From Acidobacteriaceae bacterium (lineage in GTDB: Bacteria; Acidobacteriota; Terriglobia; Terriglobales; Acidobacteriaceae), in the NCBI GenBank assembly GCA_003138515.1, contig PLGG01000012.1, forward strand, positions 160,061 to 224,060: 64,000 nt of DNA. Direction: 5' to 3'. Positions 11,421 to 20,083 of this stretch are shown here, piece after piece. The notes beneath the pieces were generated by a model. The model was not told the DNA's origin, ran no database searches, and worked only from the letters and a program-made list of their open reading frames with translations. A program made the translations under genes and the position numbers. Every line of letters starts with the position of its first letter. The stretch's first letter is position 1.

Positions 11421-11530
11421 GGTGAATGCGCCGATGCGAGGGGGCGAAACCATAGTTTGCGTAAAGTGTGGAAGCGGCACGCCGATGAGAGAGACCGGGG
11501 GGTGTCTTCGGGGATTCGGCGGATGCCGCG

Positions 11531-12289
11531 ATGGAAGCAAATGCGATATTCTGCTTCGTCCTGAGGAATCCCGTCGTGACAAGCACGATGAATCACGCGA
11601 CGTACAAGAATCCCGCGGTCCTGTCGCACCACGCGATGCGCAGGATGGTCGGCGTCATCGCGCTACTGCTTCCTCTCGTTCTTGCCGGCGGGACCATCCT
11701 GATCTCGCTCCTTGGACCCAGCCACGCGCTGCCTCGTCCCCTTCTGGAGCGATCGATCAGCGATTATCGATACACAGCAATGAGCGGCTGCGAGGTCGGA
11801 AGCCTGTGCGCAATCGCGGCGTTCCTGATGTGCTCGCGAGGATACGACTGGGCGGACGAGATCACGGGGTATCTGGCCGGGTTTCTGACTCTGGGTGTGG
11901 CACTGTGTCCCTCGGTGAATCCGCGAGACCCTCTGCACACTCCGCTGCAGTTGGAGTTGAATACGGTTCACACCGTGTTTGCGGCGCAGATGTTTCTCGT
12001 CCTCGCCTATTTCTGCCTGGTTCTGTTCCGCAAGAGCGCGCCTGGGAAAAGCCGCACTCGACGCAAGCAGCACAGAAACGCCGTCTACGCGGTGTGCGGG
12101 ACGGTGATCCTCGTCTGCGACGTCCTTATGGTCAGCCTGAATCTGGATCGCGCGGAGCGATGGCTGAGGCCGATCAACCCGCTGCTGACCTGCGAATCGC
12201 TGGCGCTCATCGCCTTCGGCATCGCTTGGCTGACCAAGGGCAACGGCATCCTGAGAGACAGGCCGCATAACCACGTCCAGGCTGCCTGA
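11531..12289 (+). CDS. DUF998-like integral membrane protein
   Basis: The 252-residue product has about six hydrophobic segments, including GVIALLLPLVLAGGTILISL, LCAIAAFLMCSRGYDWADEI, a segment around AGFLTLGVALCP, TVFAAQMFLVLAYFCLVLF, VCGTVILVCDVLMV and LALIAFGIAWLTKGNG. The order and the ISDYRYTAMSG loop resemble DUF998-type proteins. An alternative ATG lies at 11588 (MNHATYKN); neither start has a convincing ribosome site. Function is unknown. It is tail-to-tail with the long gene ending at 12320, with 30 bases between the stops. Confidence 0.65.
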   Translation: MEANAIFCFVLRNPVVTSTMNHATYKNPAVLSHHAMRRMVGVIALLLPLVLAGGTILISLLGPSHALPRPLLERSISDYRYTAMSGCEVGSLCAIAAFLMCSRGYDWADEITGYLAGFLTLGVALCPSVNPRDPLHTPLQLELNTVHTVFAAQMFLVLAYFCLVLFRKSAPGKSRTRRKQHRNAVYAVCGTVILVCDVLMVSLNLDRAERWLRPINPLLTCESLALIAFGIAWLTKGNGILRDRPHNHVQAA

Positions 12290-12319
12290 CGGGCGCGGAA
12301 AATCTGTTGCGCGAGTTCC

Positions 12320-15300
12320 TCAGTGTCCCTTTCCGGTATGGGTTTGATCCGCGGATAACGGCCCTTGGAGCGGAATCTGGCGGCGCAGAGGCACGCGGGC
12401 ATCGCGGGCGAAATACCAGCGCGCGGCAATCGAGAATGAATTCTCTTCCAGGCGACTGCCGCTCAGTTGCGGCTTGTAATAGAAGCCGGTGTAAGTGGGG
12501 GCGAAGGTGAGATTGCCCCATGAAGGAAGGACCAGCGCCAAGCTCAAGGGAATGTCGTATTCCGTTTGCGTGGGCAATTCAGCAGAAGGAGTACGCCCGA
12601 AGAAATAGTCACCGGTGCTGTCGCTGACCAGGCTGATCTGCTTCCCCGGAGTACTGCCAAAGAGACGGTTCTGGAAGTGGAAGGTCCAGTAGAAGCCGGG
12701 AGTGTGGAGTGTTTTCACCGCGGCGACGTATGTGGTGCTGCTGTTGATGACGAATTTCGCATTGGTGAAGCAGTTTTGCAGCGTGACATTGGCTTTGACC
12801 TGGCAGGTTACTGGTGGTGGAGGGGTACCGCTCGCGGGATGGTCCTGGAAGGTGAGCGAAGACAGAACTCCATTCTGTTGGCTGAACTCCATGCCTGTCT
12901 CGTAGTAGCTTCCGGCCGAGAACCATGATTTTGGGCGGTTGCTACCAAACTCACGCCTGAATCCGGCGCGGTCAGTCCAACCGGAGACGCGCGGGAGTTG
13001 GACCGTAAGCTCCCCAGTTCCAGCGGAAGCGGCCCAAGTGAAGAACAGGTAGGGATTGTTGATTTCAATCTGGTACTGACGCGGCGTGAGAACCAGCAGG
13101 CTTCGCGGCAGGGAACGCACGCTACGCACGGAATTGTCACTCTTCATGGCGTGAAGCCGAACCTGGAGAAAAGCGCCCTCGGTTAGATTGTTCAACGAAT
13201 AGGAGGGGTTGATCGGCTTGCCGTTAAGATTGCCGAGGACCGCGCGGTCGTATGCGAAGGCAGTTTGCTCGCCGACAGAGAGGGACGCGAGCGCCTTGGC
13301 GCTGCCGGCCGGCTTGAAGAACGTTCCCGTAATTCTGCTGGCCAATTCCAGATCCAATTCCTGCGAGGTGGGGGTGGAGGCGCGGGAGTCGGAGACTCCC
13401 TGGAATTGCGCAACATTTGCATTTCCGCCGACCGGCGCCCGCGAGGTGAAACTGGCGACCAGCTTGGCAAATTCGATTTGCCAAAGCGGCATTTGCTGGA
13501 ATTGCTGGTTTTGAGCGGTGATTACCTTTTCCGCGGAACCTGTGGCGGGGGCCAGAGTAGCGACTTGAGGGGCGGGGCCATGCAAGGAATTGAAGAGATA
13601 GTGCGAGAGGGGAGCGGTAATGTAAACATCGGTTCTTTGATGGTTGACGGGGGGAAGACTCTCAAGCGTACCGTAGACGGCTTTATCCTGGGCCAACTGA
13701 TCGCTGGTCACCAACCAATAGTAGCCATCGTCGGAGACGGGTGTTCCGCCGATGCAGTAGGTGGTCATGCCTGCGGCGTCGCCATTGCACGATGGATCGA
13801 CAGGAATCCAGAGAGGCTCGTTGTTCTGGTTGATCTCAGTGACGTTGGCGAGGGTAGACTGCACAATGCCGTAGGAGATGAGCCACTCCTGCGTAACGCC
13901 GGTATCGGCCAGCTGGGCCTGCTGGGCCATCTGGTTCTCTGAGACTGCGAGCAAACCTTTCAGGCTCCTGCCGGTGACGGCGACATACTCGAGGTAGTCT
14001 CCCTTCCAGAAGATGCGATCGAGGGCGACGCGCAACTTGCAGAGATCGGGATGCTCGGTCTCATTGGCGCACACTTCATAGCCGGAGTAGCCCGGGCCGA
14101 TTGCGTCCAGTTCCACGTCGCGGCTCTGCAAAAGGACTACGTCGGCGTTGGGGCGGGACGCTTTCTCCAGGTCGTTGAGGAGCGCAAACTCGGCTTTGCT
14201 CTTCGAGTCGGAGCCGACAATCGCAGACGGCGTGGGAAGCTGCTGCAATTGCGCCAACAATTGGGTAAGCAGTTCGATGGTTGTGGGACTGGAACCCTGG
14301 ACTGGAGGCGGGGCAAAGATGCCATCGGATTCGTTGGCGATGGAGAAGCTCATATCGGCCGGGGAGTCAAGGCTGAGGCGCGAGACTTTCCCAGGGTAGT
14401 CGCCAGTTTGAGAGTTGTAGCTGGAAATGGGCGCCACGACGGGAGCGGGGTAGTCGCGCTTGGCGGACGCCGGAAAGCTGAGCGAGAGTTGCGGAGTGCC
14501 GTACCCGGACTCGGCCTCGCTGAGGACGACGTCGACGTGGAAGTGCGCGCCATCATTTTTTAGCAGGGCTGAGACGCGTTCGGAAAGAACCTCCGCCTCA
14601 GTGTGTGGCATCTGGGCCATGACGACAATCTTGTCGAAGGGGCGCTGATTTTGGTCGGCGGCCAGAAGCTCGGCGCCGCGCACGATAGCCTCGGCGATCG
14701 GAACGGGATCGGTGGCAACCGTGGCGCCACTGCCGGGGGTTTGACGGTCGCCGCAAACCCCAAAGGTGCTGGCGGGGTCTTTATGGGCGCCCGGGCACAA
14801 GCGGATATTGGTTTGCGATACCGCATTCATGGTGTTCTGGCCGGTAAGACCGACAATGAGGACACTACTGCCGTCCGCAGTCTGCGCGACGGTGTAGCCG
14901 ATGTCCTTTTCTTCGATGGCGAGGGTGCGGAGCAAGCCATCAATGGCGGCGTCTCGCTCCTTGTCTGTCAATATCACAGAAGCGCCAACACCTTTGCGAT
15001 CTGCGGCGGTCTGCTGCGCCGCGCCTGCGCCCGAATTCTGGGGTGGCGGCGCGAGAATGGTCCCCATGCTTTGAAGGATCTGTTCGAGGCGGCCGACGTA
15101 GGTGCACATCTCAGCCTGATCGCCCGTATTTGCGGGAGCGGGGCAATCGCTCATGGCTTTCAACTTATCGGCGAGATCGCTTACCTGCTCCACAGTCAAT
15201 ACCTGGTTGCCGGCCTGCGCTTGTTTTGATTTTTCGCCAGAGGAAAGAGCCGGAATGTGGAAGCGCTGGCCCCAGGCCGATTGCAGAATGGAGATTTCAT

Positions 15301-16174
15301 CGCGCACAAGCTCGCTGAGCTCAATTGGCCGGCCTTGCGCCTGGGCGGCGCTCTCTGACGCGAGCACCTGCAGAGCCGAGACGGTGGGGTTGCTTCCGCC
15401 GTTGCGGGCGAGACGGTCGAGGCGGCCGAGCCAGTCGAGGGGTTCGGGTTCGGGCGCAGAGGCATCGCCGACGCAGCGGAATGTGTTGCGGTCCAATGGA
15501 TTCTGGCTGAAGAGCAAGGGGCATCGCGCGCCGCCGCCGCCTTTCAGGGCGATGCGCAGGTTCGCGCCGAGAAGGTAAGTCTTGTGGTCGAAATTGCCGA
15601 TCTCCCCGGTCTGGTTTGGGTCCCGGCCAGCATCCGACAGCAGCAGCGCAGCCTCGCGCAGCCATTGCGCGGTATACATAAAGTCCTGGCTTCCGGGCAC
15701 AACGGCGCGAAATCCAGCATGCATCAAGAAATTAAGCACGTTGTCGCAATCAGCTCTGGGGGCAACGCGACCGTCGTCCTTGTAAAGACTCTCCGGGCGG
15801 GTTTCCTTTGTGTTTGGGTCGATGGTTTGGGGCAAATTGCAGCCGCCCTTGGAGGGATCCGGCGTATTCAGGTTCTCAAGCTGAATGGAGGCGCCAAACT
15901 CCGGGCCGAAGTTGTCGCCCATGCTCAGCAGCAATCTGCTCGAATCGGCGTTGCGGTAGTCAAGAAAACTCTTCACGGGCGGCAGATGATTCTGATCCGC
16001 CTCGTTAAATTCCATTCTGTAATAGCCGTACAGGCCGCCGGTGTAATCGATCTGGGTCTTCGTTGTCTGTCCGCGGAGGGCGGATGGAAGCAGAAGGTGA
16101 AGGGTCAGGAAAACGAACAACGGGGAAACGAGCAGCGGGGAAAGGAAACGAACGAACGGCAAGGATGTACGCAT
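12320..16174 (-). CDS. Large exported 5'-nucleotidase-like protein with degenerate metal sites and barrel-like C-terminus
   Basis: The ATG at 16174 is supported by GGAGGG five bases upstream and gives a signal peptide (MRTSLPFVRFLSPLLVSPLF...), making 1284 residues. Residues about 40-330 follow the order of a calcineurin-like 5'-nucleotidase domain but with ligands replaced: DYTGGLYG where the family has HTNDLHG, SMGDNFGPE matching the second motif, and VVPGSQDFMY where GNHEFD is expected. A middle region contains DKIVVMAQMPHTEAEVLSE. From about 700 it resembles the 5'-nucleotidase C-terminal domain, with ADVVLLQSRDVELDAIG and YLEYVAVTGRSLKGLL. The last 250 residues have alternating strands (LFFTWAASAGTGELTVQLP, SFSIAARWYFARD) like an outer-membrane beta structure. 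It probably binds a nucleotide or phosphate ligand without hydrolysing it; this is inference. It stands alone, divergent from the TIR gene. Confidence 0.75.
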   Translation of the reverse strand: MRTSLPFVRFLSPLLVSPLFVFLTLHLLLPSALRGQTTKTQIDYTGGLYGYYRMEFNEADQNHLPPVKSFLDYRNADSSRLLLSMGDNFGPEFGASIQLENLNTPDPSKGGCNLPQTIDPNTKETRPESLYKDDGRVAPRADCDNVLNFLMHAGFRAVVPGSQDFMYTAQWLREAALLLSDAGRDPNQTGEIGNFDHKTYLLGANLRIALKGGGGARCPLLFSQNPLDRNTFRCVGDASAPEPEPLDWLGRLDRLARNGGSNPTVSALQVLASESAAQAQGRPIELSELVRDEISILQSAWGQRFHIPALSSGEKSKQAQAGNQVLTVEQVSDLADKLKAMSDCPAPANTGDQAEMCTYVGRLEQILQSMGTILAPPPQNSGAGAAQQTAADRKGVGASVILTDKERDAAIDGLLRTLAIEEKDIGYTVAQTADGSSVLIVGLTGQNTMNAVSQTNIRLCPGAHKDPASTFGVCGDRQTPGSGATVATDPVPIAEAIVRGAELLAADQNQRPFDKIVVMAQMPHTEAEVLSERVSALLKNDGAHFHVDVVLSEAESGYGTPQLSLSFPASAKRDYPAPVVAPISSYNSQTGDYPGKVSRLSLDSPADMSFSIANESDGIFAPPPVQGSSPTTIELLTQLLAQLQQLPTPSAIVGSDSKSKAEFALLNDLEKASRPNADVVLLQSRDVELDAIGPGYSGYEVCANETEHPDLCKLRVALDRIFWKGDYLEYVAVTGRSLKGLLAVSENQMAQQAQLADTGVTQEWLISYGIVQSTLANVTEINQNNEPLWIPVDPSCNGDAAGMTTYCIGGTPVSDDGYYWLVTSDQLAQDKAVYGTLESLPPVNHQRTDVYITAPLSHYLFNSLHGPAPQVATLAPATGSAEKVITAQNQQFQQMPLWQIEFAKLVASFTSRAPVGGNANVAQFQGVSDSRASTPTSQELDLELASRITGTFFKPAGSAKALASLSVGEQTAFAYDRAVLGNLNGKPINPSYSLNNLTEGAFLQVRLHAMKSDNSVRSVRSLPRSLLVLTPRQYQIEINNPYLFFTWAASAGTGELTVQLPRVSGWTDRAGFRREFGSNRPKSWFSAGSYYETGMEFSQQNGVLSSLTFQDHPASGTPPPPVTCQVKANVTLQNCFTNAKFVINSSTTYVAAVKTLHTPGFYWTFHFQNRLFGSTPGKQISLVSDSTGDYFFGRTPSAELPTQTEYDIPLSLALVLPSWGNLTFAPTYTGFYYKPQLSGSRLEENSFSIAARWYFARDARVPLRRQIPLQGPLSADQTHTGKGH

Positions 16175-16531
16175 GGCGCCCTCCGGAGATCGTGCGGAAT
16201 AAGAAGCCCGGTAGTTGAGCGGTTCCGAAGCTGTTGTAGCCATTTCCGGCCTCGGAGCCGGGTGGATTCTTCTTTGTGAGGAATCCACATGGGGTCTATG
16301 GCTTCAGGACGGAGTAACCGCGGAACCACTGGTGTGCATCCATGATCCAAGAATGGATTAGGCACGTCAATCGAATTCAGCGGTGCGCATGCTGCTGGAG
16401 GCAGGTTTTCGCATGGCATCAACAGAACCGGCGGATGGGGCGGATCGCGGACCGCAATCCTGCCTAGTTGCGTTATAGTGTGCCTAGAGCAATCCTCCAT
16501 CAGAAGCAGCCACAGTCCGAGTCCGCAAACC

Positions 16532-17914
16532 ATGAACGCAATTGATAATTCCGAATCGCGCGAGAAGACCGTGCATGTTTTTGTGAGTTATGCTCGCGAA
16601 GACAAGCGGTGGTTAGATCCGGAGTACCGGTACAACCTGATTCCCTTTCTGGCGGAGTCGCTGCGGCGGCTCAACGTGGTCTTTTGGTACGACACGGAAC
16701 TCAAGCCGGGAGATGTGTTCAAGCGGCAGATTGAATCGGAGATCGATCAGACACAGATCGCGATACTGATCGTGAGCCAGAGTTTTCTGAATTCAGAATT
16801 CATCGAACAGACTGAGATGCCGCGCATTGCGGAGCGAGCGCGGCAGGGCGAGACGATCGTCATTCCGGTGCTTGTGGAACCGTGCGACTGGAGCGACTAT
16901 CCATTTCTTGCCGACCGCCAGATGGTTCCCAGCGCGAATCCGTTGATCGATTTCACGGAGAGCGATGCCAAGTGGGCGAAGGTCAAATTCCAGGTTCTGG
17001 ATGGGCTCAAAGCGCAGTTGAAGAGGATACGGGAGCCGGCTCTGGCGCCGACGCCGGCAGCTCGTGGCGTTGAGGCTCCTGCGGCAGTCTTCGCGGCGCC
17101 AGCGAGTTTGAGCGCGGTGGTCAGCGGCGATCGGGGAACAGGCGCGAGGAGACCTGGCGAAGGTGCGCCTGGGAATGAGCGTGCTGCTCAGTCTCACGGC
17201 ATGCGGATTCCTGCATGGGTCTGGGGTGCAGGAGCAGCTCTCTTGTTGCTTGCGATCTACTTTGGGGTGCATTCCAATTCGCATCCGGCCCCGGCAGGTC
17301 TGCCTCAGGCCGGGCAGGCGCCCGTGCAGAGTCCAACCGGCACCGGTGGTCCCATCGAGACGGTTCCAGCTCCGCCCGCGACGACACCCACATCTGGACC
17401 CGCAAACAGGCTGCCGGCCAACCCGGCTGCGAGCAGAGCGCCTTCACTCGCGAATACGATGAAGACCATTCAGGGCGAACTGAGCGGCATCGCGACCGTG
17501 AACTTTACCGTATTCGGCACGAATACGGCCAACGGCACGACAGGCCAATACACCGTTGTTCAACAGTTCAGAAACGTCGTCGCCGACCCTACCCAATGCC
17601 GAGTTTCCTACCACTGGACGGTGTGGCACAACGGCGTGGCCCAGCCCGTCATCGACAAGAATGCCTGGTTTATGTTGCATGACGTCACGAGCGTTGTCGT
17701 TGAGCCCCATATCCAGTTCGTGACCCAGAACAACGCTGCCAGCGGCCAACCCAACATGGTCGCCACGTCGACCGCTCCGGCGATAACGACGCTCGTCGTA
17801 CACACGCCGAGCTGGGTCAACCCGTTTACCTTCACGGACAGGGGCTCCGCTTACGGCGCCGCCAAAACGGTCACCGAGGCAGTCAGCCTCTGCGGCGGTC
17901 ACCTCGCGAACTGA
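16532..17914 (+). CDS. TIR-domain protein with a single transmembrane segment
   Basis: The ATG at 16532 (MNAIDN) is preferred; an upstream start at 16478 adds 18 residues of no recognisable kind. A TIR domain occupies about residues 14-165: HVFVSYAREDKRWL (box 1), VVFWYDTELKPGDVFKRQIE (box 2), then IAILIVSQSFLNSEFIEQTE and IVIPVLVEPCDWSDY. Glu95 in IEQTEMPRI occupies the place of the catalytic glutamate of NAD-cleaving TIR enzymes. A Pro/Ala/Gly-rich linker leads to one transmembrane helix (IPAWVWGAGAALLLLAIYFG, about 226-246), another Pro/Thr-rich linker and an exported C-terminal domain of about 150 residues with two cysteines, which I do not recognise. TIR domains in bacteria often cleave NAD+ or make cyclic ADP-ribose-type signals in immunity. 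The gene converges with the RCK/RyR gene, with 78 bases between stops. Confidence 0.85.
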   Translation: MNAIDNSESREKTVHVFVSYAREDKRWLDPEYRYNLIPFLAESLRRLNVVFWYDTELKPGDVFKRQIESEIDQTQIAILIVSQSFLNSEFIEQTEMPRIAERARQGETIVIPVLVEPCDWSDYPFLADRQMVPSANPLIDFTESDAKWAKVKFQVLDGLKAQLKRIREPALAPTPAARGVEAPAAVFAAPASLSAVVSGDRGTGARRPGEGAPGNERAAQSHGMRIPAWVWGAGAALLLLAIYFGVHSNSHPAPAGLPQAGQAPVQSPTGTGGPIETVPAPPATTPTSGPANRLPANPAASRAPSLANTMKTIQGELSGIATVNFTVFGTNTANGTTGQYTVVQQFRNVVADPTQCRVSYHWTVWHNGVAQPVIDKNAWFMLHDVTSVVVEPHIQFVTQNNAASGQPNMVATSTAPAITTLVVHTPSWVNPFTFTDRGSAYGAAKTVTEAVSLCGGHLAN

Positions 17915-17992
17915 TGGTCGGCATCGTCCGATTCGCACAAGGCTCCCCGGACTTTCGGGTGCTGCCTTCAACGCTGCGTGGAAGAACGGAAC

Positions 17993-20056
17993 TCAGACGT
18001 CGAGAGCGACGCGGTCGCGAAGCGACCAGCCGTTGGCGCGTTGAATCAGCAGAGCACGGTCGGCGGGCTGAGCTTGCGGTTTGCGCAGCGAGAACTCGCG
18101 TGGCTCTTCACTTGAGAAGAGCCAAAGGCTAAGCGAGGGCAAGGACAACGCGCGCGCGGCGGTGCGCACAGCATCGGGCTCGTCGAGATCGACGATCAAA
18201 CTGCAATGCACGGTGACAGGAGCGTCGAGCAACTGGTCGAGTTCCGCGGGGGCGGTCGCCAGCCATTTGCCGTAGAGGCGCACAGGGCGAATGGGACGGA
18301 GTTCGATCCCGAGCCCGGCTAAGATCTCCGGCAGGCGGGCAATCTCTTTCCGTTCCCAATTCTTTTGTTCGTCGTTGAGATCGTTCCACTGAGGCATGCG
18401 CGCACCCTGGCGCTGCGCCGAACCGAAGCGGATATCGACGAGGCGGCGCTCAATGCTGTAGCGGCGGTGTTCGAGCTGGGCAAGCAGCTCGACCTGTTCC
18501 TCGCTCAATGCGATGACGACGGGGGACTGCACATCGCGCGCCAAGTGCAGGCCGGCCAGCTCGAGGAGCAGGGGCGTGTGGTCAGCGCGCCAGCGATTTG
18601 ACATCTTCATAAACTCAGGCAGCTCGCGGAAGGGAACGTTGGCCTGGGGATTGAGCGTGTCCTGGGCGCGATGCCGGTAGTCTTCGTGAAGAGCCTGCGC
18701 GAATGCATCCAATTGAGAGCCGAACAACACCTCCGGGCTGAGCGTTTCCTCGAGGGTTCCGAAGATCTGTAGACGATCGATAAACGAGGAGATGTTTTCG
18801 ATGCTGCGCACCAGCTCGCCAAGGCGGCGATAGTGCTCGAGGCGGACGTAGATGGGGACGTGGAGATGGCCGTTGCGATCGAGGAGGGCGCGCATTTCGA
18901 GGGCGGCGCACAGGCTCACCTCGTCGTCGCCGAGGGCAAGCGCGACACCGAGCAGAAGCCCGGCTGATTCGAGCCTGGATTCGATCGTGCGCGCGAGATC
19001 CGGAGATCCCGGCGTGACGGAAGCGGTGACGAATTCGAGCGTTGCCATCTCCGTTGCGGTGGGATTGGTCACGGCAAATTTCTCCTTTGCCGCATCCGCG
19101 TCCTGGTCGAAGACGACGATTTTGAGCATCTGGCCCAGAGCGACCGGTGAAGAACGGATGAGATGCAGCGCGATCTCGCGCCCATAGGCGCCGAATCCAA
19201 CGAGGACAAAGGTGCGCGCTTCAAACTCGGGGCTAGGAGGCAGATGGAGTTGCTTGGTAAGCATGCGCGCCGCGGCGTTGAAGGAGTTGAAGAGGCGCAG
19301 GTCGACATGGCCGGAGCCGAGAGACCGCTTATCGCTGGCGATCAATCGCTTGTGCATCCAGTCATTGCGCAGCTCGGCCAGTACTTGAATCCGGCCTGAT
19401 TTGAGATAGCGGGGCTGGGCATGGATGGCGTCGATCTGGAGTGCGATGTCCATGTTTTCGCTGTCCGATCCGGTGCAGACGATGGCCGCTTGCGCACGGC
19501 GGATACCAGCGGCGAGCAGCACGTGAGGATTCTTGGCGTCGCCCTGGAGCACCGGAACTCCGGCCTTCTCACAGGTTGCGGCGTAGGGCGAATCACCCAG
19601 CAGATCGACGGCGACAACGCTGTAATGCGCAGCGCGCAGGTTCTGAATGATCTGCATGCCTACGTCGCCGATGCCGCAAACGATGGAGTGGCCAGATTTG
19701 CGGCGCGCCAGGGCAGTGCGGAAGTTCTTTCTGACTCCACTGAGGAACAGTTGCGCGGCGGACAACACTGCGATTCCAGGCACCGCGATCTGTGCGATGA
19801 TCAGTTGCCAGGGAGCTTTGCCGGGCTGAAAGAGATCGTAAAGCCGGATGAGACCGACTGAGCTGAACAGGCAACGCAGGGCTTCCAACCAGGGGTGACC
19901 CGCGTGAAATGCCACGTAAACGTGGTTGGGATCGAATGGCGGATGACTCGGATCGGCGATGAAGTCGCTTCCCGCCCTGGCGTAACCCCAGAAGCCGAGC
20001 CCGACGGCAAGAACGGCGAAGGCGACGAGAACGGCTTTTTCGAATCGCTTTTCCAT
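17993..20056 (-). CDS. Membrane protein with two RCK (TrkA-N) domains and a C-terminal RyR-type domain
   Basis: Starting from the ATG at 20056 (MEKRFEKAV; an upstream TTG at 20080 is also possible), the protein has about 687 residues. Hydrophobic segments are near the N-terminus (AVLVAFAVLAVGLGFWGY; WQLIIAQIAVPGIAVLSAAQ), without a TVGYGD-type potassium filter. Two Rossmann domains follow: HSIVCGIGDVGMQI about residues 123-240, and FVLVGFGAYGREIALHLI about 279-420. Near 500-580 a RyR-repeat-like stretch reads LSEEQVELLAQLEHRRYSIE ... MPQWNDLNDEQKNWERKEI, matching the bacterial RyR pattern of a conserved ELEHxRW helix and an EExK...D helix. RCK domains bind nucleotides or ions and gate channels. 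It is the second gene of a two-gene unit with the SLOG protein; about 27 bases separate that stop from this ATG. A ligand-gated membrane protein is the likely role. Confidence 0.8.
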   Translation of the reverse strand: MEKRFEKAVLVAFAVLAVGLGFWGYARAGSDFIADPSHPPFDPNHVYVAFHAGHPWLEALRCLFSSVGLIRLYDLFQPGKAPWQLIIAQIAVPGIAVLSAAQLFLSGVRKNFRTALARRKSGHSIVCGIGDVGMQIIQNLRAAHYSVVAVDLLGDSPYAATCEKAGVPVLQGDAKNPHVLLAAGIRRAQAAIVCTGSDSENMDIALQIDAIHAQPRYLKSGRIQVLAELRNDWMHKRLIASDKRSLGSGHVDLRLFNSFNAAARMLTKQLHLPPSPEFEARTFVLVGFGAYGREIALHLIRSSPVALGQMLKIVVFDQDADAAKEKFAVTNPTATEMATLEFVTASVTPGSPDLARTIESRLESAGLLLGVALALGDDEVSLCAALEMRALLDRNGHLHVPIYVRLEHYRRLGELVRSIENISSFIDRLQIFGTLEETLSPEVLFGSQLDAFAQALHEDYRHRAQDTLNPQANVPFRELPEFMKMSNRWRADHTPLLLELAGLHLARDVQSPVVIALSEEQVELLAQLEHRRYSIERRLVDIRFGSAQRQGARMPQWNDLNDEQKNWERKEIARLPEILAGLGIELRPIRPVRLYGKWLATAPAELDQLLDAPVTVHCSLIVDLDEPDAVRTAARALSLPSLSLWLFSSEEPREFSLRKPQAQPADRALLIQRANGWSLRDRVALDV

Positions 20057-20083
20057 GCTCCTCACTGCAACCCGCGGCAACGA

